A stretch of 64,000 bases of DNA from the NCBI RefSeq assembly GCF_000018145.1, contig NC_009952.1, forward strand, positions 682,001-746,000, given 5' to 3'. This stretch comes from Dinoroseobacter shibae DFL 12 = DSM 16493 (GTDB taxonomy: Bacteria > Pseudomonadota > Alphaproteobacteria > Rhodobacterales > Rhodobacteraceae). Made by a program: the position numbers and the translations under genes. The notes beneath the pieces were generated by a model, which made no database searches, had not been told where the DNA came from, and saw nothing but the letters and a program-made list of their open reading frames with translations. Of the stretch, positions 60,344 through 64,000 are shown in pieces. The stretch's first letter is position 1. Each line of letters begins with the position of its first letter.

Positions 60344-60687
60344 CCGTGCTTGAATGGATCGTCGCGGCGCTGCTGGTGGGGGGCGGGTTCTTCTCGCTGA
60401 TCGCGGCCTTGGGCGTGGTGCGGATGCAGGATGTGTATATCCGCATGCATGCCTCGACCAAGGCGGGCACCTTGGGCGTGGGCATGATCGCCGGCGCGGT
60501 CGCCCTGCTGACCAGCGGCGAATCCGTGGCCAAGGAAATCGTGATCATCCTGTTTCTGCTCTTCACCGCGCCCATCGGCGCCCATGTGATCGCGCGCGCG
60601 GCCTTTCAGTCGCGGGTGCCGCTCTGGGGTGAGAAGCCGGAGGACATCAACCGCGACAATTTCAAATGCGAGAATGGCCAGGACTGA
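60340..60687 (+). CDS. mrpG: Na+/H+ antiporter subunit MrpG
   Basis: 115 aa, three membrane segments; GVVRMQDVYIRMHASTKAGT near 25 is the MrpG signature. Last subunit of a complete A-G set, so the operon encodes a seven-subunit group 1 antiporter. The 3' end overlaps the VOC gene by 14 bp. Confidence 0.95.
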   Translation: MTVLEWIVAALLVGGGFFSLIAALGVVRMQDVYIRMHASTKAGTLGVGMIAGAVALLTSGESVAKEIVIILFLLFTAPIGAHVIARAAFQSRVPLWGEKPEDINRDNFKCENGQD

Positions 60688-61288
60688 GCCGACATATCGG
60701 CTCGACCACCTGGCCATCGCCGCCGAGACGCTGGCCGAGGGCGTGGCCTGGGCAGAGGCGCGGCTGGGCTGCGCGCTGGCCGGGGGCGGGGCCCATGCGG
60801 CCATGGGCACCCATAACCGTCTTTTGTCGCTCGGCCCGGACCTCTATCTCGAAGTGATCGCCATCGACCCGGAGGCCCCGCGGCCGCCCCATCCGCGCTG
60901 GTTCGGGCTGGACCGGTTTACCGGCCCGCCCCGGCTGCATGCCTGGGTCGTGGCGGTGGACGATATCGCCCATGCGCCCGCGGCTGCGGGCCGCCCCCTC
61001 GCCCTGGCCCGCGGGGACTTGCGCTGGCAGATGGCGGTGCCGGAGGCGGGCGCGCTGCCCTTCGACGGGGTGCATCCCGCCGTGATCGCGTGGGAGGGGG
61101 CGGGCCATCCCGCACCGCGCCTGGCCGACCAGGGCCTTCGGCTCACCTCGCTCACGGTCTCGCACCCGGAGGCCGCGACCCTGCAAACCACGCTCGCCCC
61201 CCTTGGCGAGCCGCGCGTGACCCTGACCACGGGTGCGCCCGGTCTCAGCGCGCGCCTGTCCGGCCCGCGAGGCGAGATCCTGCTGTGA
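60674..61288 (+). CDS. VOC/glyoxalase-like domain protein
   Basis: 204 aa from ATG 60674. LDHLAIAAETLAEGVAWAEA at the N-terminus and NRLLSLGPDLYLEVIAIDPE near 48 match the Glyoxalase_3-like family (PF13468 type) with two beta-alpha repeats; H of LDHL is the probable metal ligand. Function unknown. It overlaps mrpG and the next gene, so it may be expressed from the mrp operon. Confidence 0.83.
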   Translation: MARTEPTYRLDHLAIAAETLAEGVAWAEARLGCALAGGGAHAAMGTHNRLLSLGPDLYLEVIAIDPEAPRPPHPRWFGLDRFTGPPRLHAWVVAVDDIAHAPAAAGRPLALARGDLRWQMAVPEAGALPFDGVHPAVIAWEGAGHPAPRLADQGLRLTSLTVSHPEAATLQTTLAPLGEPRVTLTTGAPGLSARLSGPRGEILL

Positions 61289-61770
61289 TCCGCCCGGCGA
61301 CGCAGGACGACGCGGCGCAGATCGCGGCCCTCTGGTCCGCCCTGATCCGGGACACGACGGTCACCTTCAACAGCCACGAGAAGACCGCTGCCGACATCAC
61401 AGCGCTGCTGGCCGACAAGGCCGCCGCCGACCAGCCCTTCCTCGTGGCCCTCCACGCAGGCCGGGTCGCGGGGTTTGCCACCTACGGCCCCTTCCGCAAC
61501 GGCCCCGGCTACGCCCGCACGATCGAGCATTCGATCCTGCTCGACACCGCGGCGCGCGGGCAGGGGCTCGGCCGCGGGTTGATGTCCGCCCTGGAGGATC
61601 ACGCAAGGACGCGGGGCATGCACACGCTCTGGGCCGGGGTGAGCGGCGAGAACCCCGCGGGCGTCACCTTCCACCGTCATCTGGGCTTTGCCGAGGTCGC
61701 CACCCTCCGGGAGGTCGGCTACAAGTTCGGCCGCTGGATCGACCTTGTGCTGATGTGCAAACGGCTGTGA
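61285..61770 (+). CDS. GNAT family N-acetyltransferase (PAT-like)
   Basis: 161 aa, GTG start overlapping the previous stop (GTGA). Acetyl-CoA binding motif A is RGQGLGRGLMSALEDHA near 92-108, preceded by IEHSILLD; the C-terminal GFAEVATLREVGYKFGRWID resembles phosphinothricin-type N-acetyltransferases. Acceptor unknown; relatives act on methionine sulfone, sulfoximine or herbicide analogues. Confidence 0.9.
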   Translation: MIRPATQDDAAQIAALWSALIRDTTVTFNSHEKTAADITALLADKAAADQPFLVALHAGRVAGFATYGPFRNGPGYARTIEHSILLDTAARGQGLGRGLMSALEDHARTRGMHTLWAGVSGENPAGVTFHRHLGFAEVATLREVGYKFGRWIDLVLMCKRL

Positions 61771-61833
61771 TCCGGGCGGGGTGCGACACTTGTCCCCTGA
61801 CGGTCGCCCCGTCCTTCCGGTAGCCTGCGCCCC

Positions 61834-62517
61834 ATGTCACTCTGGACCCGCATCGCTGACGCCATTTCGGCCTATCGCTCCGGCGAAAACCTGTCTTCGG
61901 TGTTCGAGAAACTGCGCTCTCCACCCGAGCGGAGCGTGGCCTTCACCATCGCGGTGATCGCGCTGAGCGCCAAGATGGCGAAGGCCGACGGGCTGGTCAC
62001 CCGGGACGAGGTGACGGCCTTCCGCGAGGTGTTCACCATCGCGCCCGCCGACGAGCCCCACGCCGCCAAGGTGTTCAACCTGGCGCGCCAGGACGTCACC
62101 GGGTTCGAGATCTACGCCAGCCGGATCGCCGAGATGTTCGCCGACGATCCCGACACGCTGACCGATCTGATGGAGGGGCTCTTTCACATCGCCATGGCCG
62201 ACGGCACCTACCACCCGGCGGAGAACGCCTTTCTGGCCGAGGTGGGCGAGATTTTCGGGCTGAGCGAGACCTGTTTCCGCCGCCTGCGCGCGCAGCATGT
62301 GCCCGACGCGGTGCCGGACCCCTATGACATCCTCGGGATCGCCCCCGATGCACCGCTGGCAGAGGCGCGCAAGGCCTGGCGCGCGCTGGTGCGCGAAACC
62401 CATCCCGACCGGATGATGGCAAGAGGCGTGCCCGAAGAGGCGGTGAAACTCGCCGAGCGCAAGCTCATCGCGATCAACCGCGCCTGGGAAGAAATCCAGC
62501 AGGTGAAATCCGCCTGA
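61834..62517 (+). CDS. TerB-DnaJ domain protein (DjlA-like)
   Basis: 227 aa. A TerB-like helical domain covers ~38-150 (SAKMAKADGLVTRDEVTAF and FHIAMADGTYHPAENAFL show the acidic metal-binding pattern). A C-terminal J domain follows from 163 (DPYDILGIAPDA) with HPD at 190-192, so it can stimulate Hsp70/DnaK ATPase. Unlike E. coli DjlA it has no N-terminal membrane anchor. Confidence 0.92.
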   Translation: MSLWTRIADAISAYRSGENLSSVFEKLRSPPERSVAFTIAVIALSAKMAKADGLVTRDEVTAFREVFTIAPADEPHAAKVFNLARQDVTGFEIYASRIAEMFADDPDTLTDLMEGLFHIAMADGTYHPAENAFLAEVGEIFGLSETCFRRLRAQHVPDAVPDPYDILGIAPDAPLAEARKAWRALVRETHPDRMMARGVPEEAVKLAERKLIAINRAWEEIQQVKSA

Positions 62518-62577
62518 GGCCCGCCCCGGTGGCCTCGCGGCGCGGCCTGCGCTAGACTTGAGCCAAGGAGAGTCCCC

Positions 62578-62895
62578 ATGCGCCGTCTTGTCGTGATCTT
62601 CGCCCTGCTTCTGGCCGCGCCGATGCCCGTCGCGGCGCAAACCGAGTCCGACGAGGTGCAGGAAGGGCTCGACCTGCTCACCGAGGGGGCGCGTCGTCTG
62701 CTCGAAGAGTTGACCGAGGAGCTCTCGCCGTTTCTGCGGCAACTGGAGATGCAGCTCGACGAGTTGCAGGCCTATGAGGCGCCCGAGATCCTGCCCAATG
62801 GCGACATCCTGATCCGCCGCAAGCCCGACCCGGAGGGCGTGCCCACGCCGCCCGAGCCCGCCCCCGAGGGCGAAGACGCCCCAATCGACCTCTGA
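62578..62895 (+). CDS. Small periplasmic protein of unknown function
   Basis: 105 aa. Signal peptide at 1-20 (cleavage near AAA-Q), then an acidic helical region (TEGARRLLEELTEELSPFL) and a Pro/Glu-rich C-terminus. No known domain. AAGGAGAG lies before the ATG. It probably shares a transcript with the TerB-DnaJ gene 60 bp upstream. Confidence 0.75.
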   Translation: MRRLVVIFALLLAAPMPVAAQTESDEVQEGLDLLTEGARRLLEELTEELSPFLRQLEMQLDELQAYEAPEILPNGDILIRRKPDPEGVPTPPEPAPEGEDAPIDL

Positions 62896-62911
62896 TCCGG
62901 CCCGGCGAGGC

Positions 62912-64000
62912 TCAGATCAGCACGCGCGCTTCGGCTTCGAGCGCGGCGGCGAGGGACTTGAACCGGGCCTGGGCGACCTCCCCGAACAGATCGCGGGTCT
63001 CCACCGGCATGCGCAGCTCCAGCACCTTCTTTTTCGGGTAAAGCTTCAGCCGGCCCATCTTGCTGGGATCCTGCGCGGCCAGCATCGCGCCGAACCGCAT
63101 GGCCTTGCCCAGCACCTCGGCCTTCTTCTGGTCCTTTTCCGGTAGCAGTTCGAAGAAATGCTCGAACCGGCTGCCGGAGCGGCTGTTCTTGTAGCGGTGC
63201 AGCAGCGCAAGCCCGAGGAAGATCCGCTCCGAATGGGACAGCCCGCCGAGATTGGCCCGCGTGGCGGTGTCGAAGCACACCTCCGCCCGGTAGTCCGGAT
63301 GCGCGCGCCAGCTGATGTCATGCAGCAGGCAGGCCGCCTTGATCAGCCGCCGCCCGCTGGCTTTTTCCGACGAAAACAGCGGCTTGAGAAACTCGTACAG
63401 CCCCCTGCCGAAGCCCGGAATGCGGGAGGACTGCGCCTCCATGTAGCGGCAGGCCTCGATCAGCGGATCGCGGTTGCGCAGCTTCTGCGGCATCTGCTCG
63501 TAAAGCAGACCCTCGCGGATCCCGTAGGCCGAGACCGCGATTTCCTTGGGTCGGAAGGTGCGGATCAGGGGCCCGAGCACCTGTGCCGCCTCCGGCAGCA
63601 GGGACATCCGCGCCTCGCCGATGCCGGACATGGCGCGCAGCGCCTCGGGCGTGTTGTTCTGGATCATCGCGATGGTTTCGGAGACCGCGCGCGGGCTCAT
63701 GCGGTACTCATGCAGCACGGCCAGCGGGTACTCGCGGCGGATCATGTCCAGCCGCGCGATGGCCCGCCAGGAGCCGCCCACCAGGAACAGCCGGTCGTAG
63801 CTGCCGTCGATCCGGGCGCGCAGAGTGTCGAGTTCGGACCGGATATGGGCCTTCAGCCCCTTCTTGCCCCCGGGCACGTCGCGCAGCTTCAGCGGGCCGA
63901 GGGCCGAGGTCTCGCGCTTGCCGACCTGCCCCTCCGACAGCTCCGCCAGTTCCAGGGACGAGCCGCCGATATCGCAGACCAGCCCCGTGGCCCCGGGCCA
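62912..64000 (-). CDS. ppx: Ppx/GppA phosphatase, 5' end outside window
   Basis: 363 codons visible; the frame stays open to the right edge, so the N-terminus is missing and the ATG/GTG-like codon at 63877 is not the start. Near the edge CDIGGSSLELAEL is the second phosphate-binding loop (DxGGxS) of the exopolyphosphatase/guanosine pentaphosphate phosphatase family. The C-terminal half includes ACLLHDISWRAHPDYRAEV, an HD-type segment as in long Ppx proteins. It hydrolyses polyphosphate or pppGpp. Confidence 0.93.
   Translation of the reverse strand, partial: WPGATGLVCDIGGSSLELAELSEGQVGKRETSALGPLKLRDVPGGKKGLKAHIRSELDTLRARIDGSYDRLFLVGGSWRAIARLDMIRREYPLAVLHEYRMSPRAVSETIAMIQNNTPEALRAMSGIGEARMSLLPEAAQVLGPLIRTFRPKEIAVSAYGIREGLLYEQMPQKLRNRDPLIEACRYMEAQSSRIPGFGRGLYEFLKPLFSSEKASGRRLIKAACLLHDISWRAHPDYRAEVCFDTATRANLGGLSHSERIFLGLALLHRYKNSRSGSRFEHFFELLPEKDQKKAEVLGKAMRFGAMLAAQDPSKMGRLKLYPKKKVLELRMPVETRDLFGEVAQARFKSLAAALEAEARVLI

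Noticed and set aside
1-64000. tRNA, rRNA, CRISPR arrays, insertion sequences, prophage
   Set aside because: No cloverleaf, regularly spaced repeats, transposase, integrase or phage structural gene was seen in either strand.

Overview
The window is GC-rich, densely packed chromosomal DNA, and its gene content points to an alphaproteobacterium of the Rhodobacteraceae (Roseobacter group). The pointers are an Hsp20-DUF1150 pair, two small DUF465 proteins, the PccR / PccB / RidA / PccA / methylmalonyl-CoA mutase block, a GT14-type glycosyltransferase beside a sulfotransferase, a TRAP transporter and many ATGA stop/start overlaps. I see no rRNA, tRNA, CRISPR array, integrase or insertion sequence. 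Family assignments come from reading the translations; no database search was run.

Layout. 1-11.4 kb: the 3' part of a secreted-type serine hydrolase, a sulfotransferase divergent from a GT14-like glycosyltransferase, a HIT protein, purK/purE, DUF465, a heat-shock Hsp20-DUF1150 operon behind a good sigma-32-type promoter, then a NosR-like flavo-iron-sulfur protein with its ApbE flavin transferase and a divergent orphan ABC permease. 11.4-26.1 kb: a two-armed catabolic island around a GntR regulator. The minus arm holds a tautomerase/NTF2 fusion, HyuB, HyuA, an isochorismatase-fold protein, an isocitrate-lyase/PEP-mutase-type lyase and an FAD oxidoreductase. The plus arm holds GntR, aconitase-type large and small subunits, a three-part TRAP transporter and an acyl-CoA ligase. 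Together they suggest uptake of an organic acid or cyclic amide, ring opening, hydration, C-C cleavage and CoA activation; the substrate is unknown. 26.1-34.2 kb: a surface-polysaccharide cluster (methyltransferase, WbqC-like protein, GT2; then aminotransferase, GT61, a broken GT61 copy, NeuD-like acyltransferase and a beta-propeller glycosidase-like protein).

34.3-41.2 kb: a short unknown protein, a CoA-transferase, a DUF2306 membrane protein, a LysR (ArgP-like)/LysE exporter pair, an esterase, a DMT permease and a second DUF465 protein. 41.2-53.5 kb: propionyl-CoA metabolism. PccR (minus strand), with candidate TTTGCAAA-type operators at its own start and before pccB, an MFS exporter, then pccB, four small genes, pccA, a DUF4174 protein, a sulfotransferase-like gene and methylmalonyl-CoA mutase. 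53.7-60.7 kb: an OxyR-like regulator lacking the peroxidatic Cys, a 353-bp leader region with a small ORF, alternative hairpins and a strong terminator, and a complete mrpABCDEFG Na+/H+ antiporter operon. 60.7-64 kb: VOC, GNAT, TerB-DnaJ and small periplasmic proteins, then a Ppx/GppA gene running off the right edge.

The most interesting items are the undescribed-looking catabolic island (11.4-26.1 kb) and the candidate attenuator in front of the mrp operon (54.7-54.9 kb).
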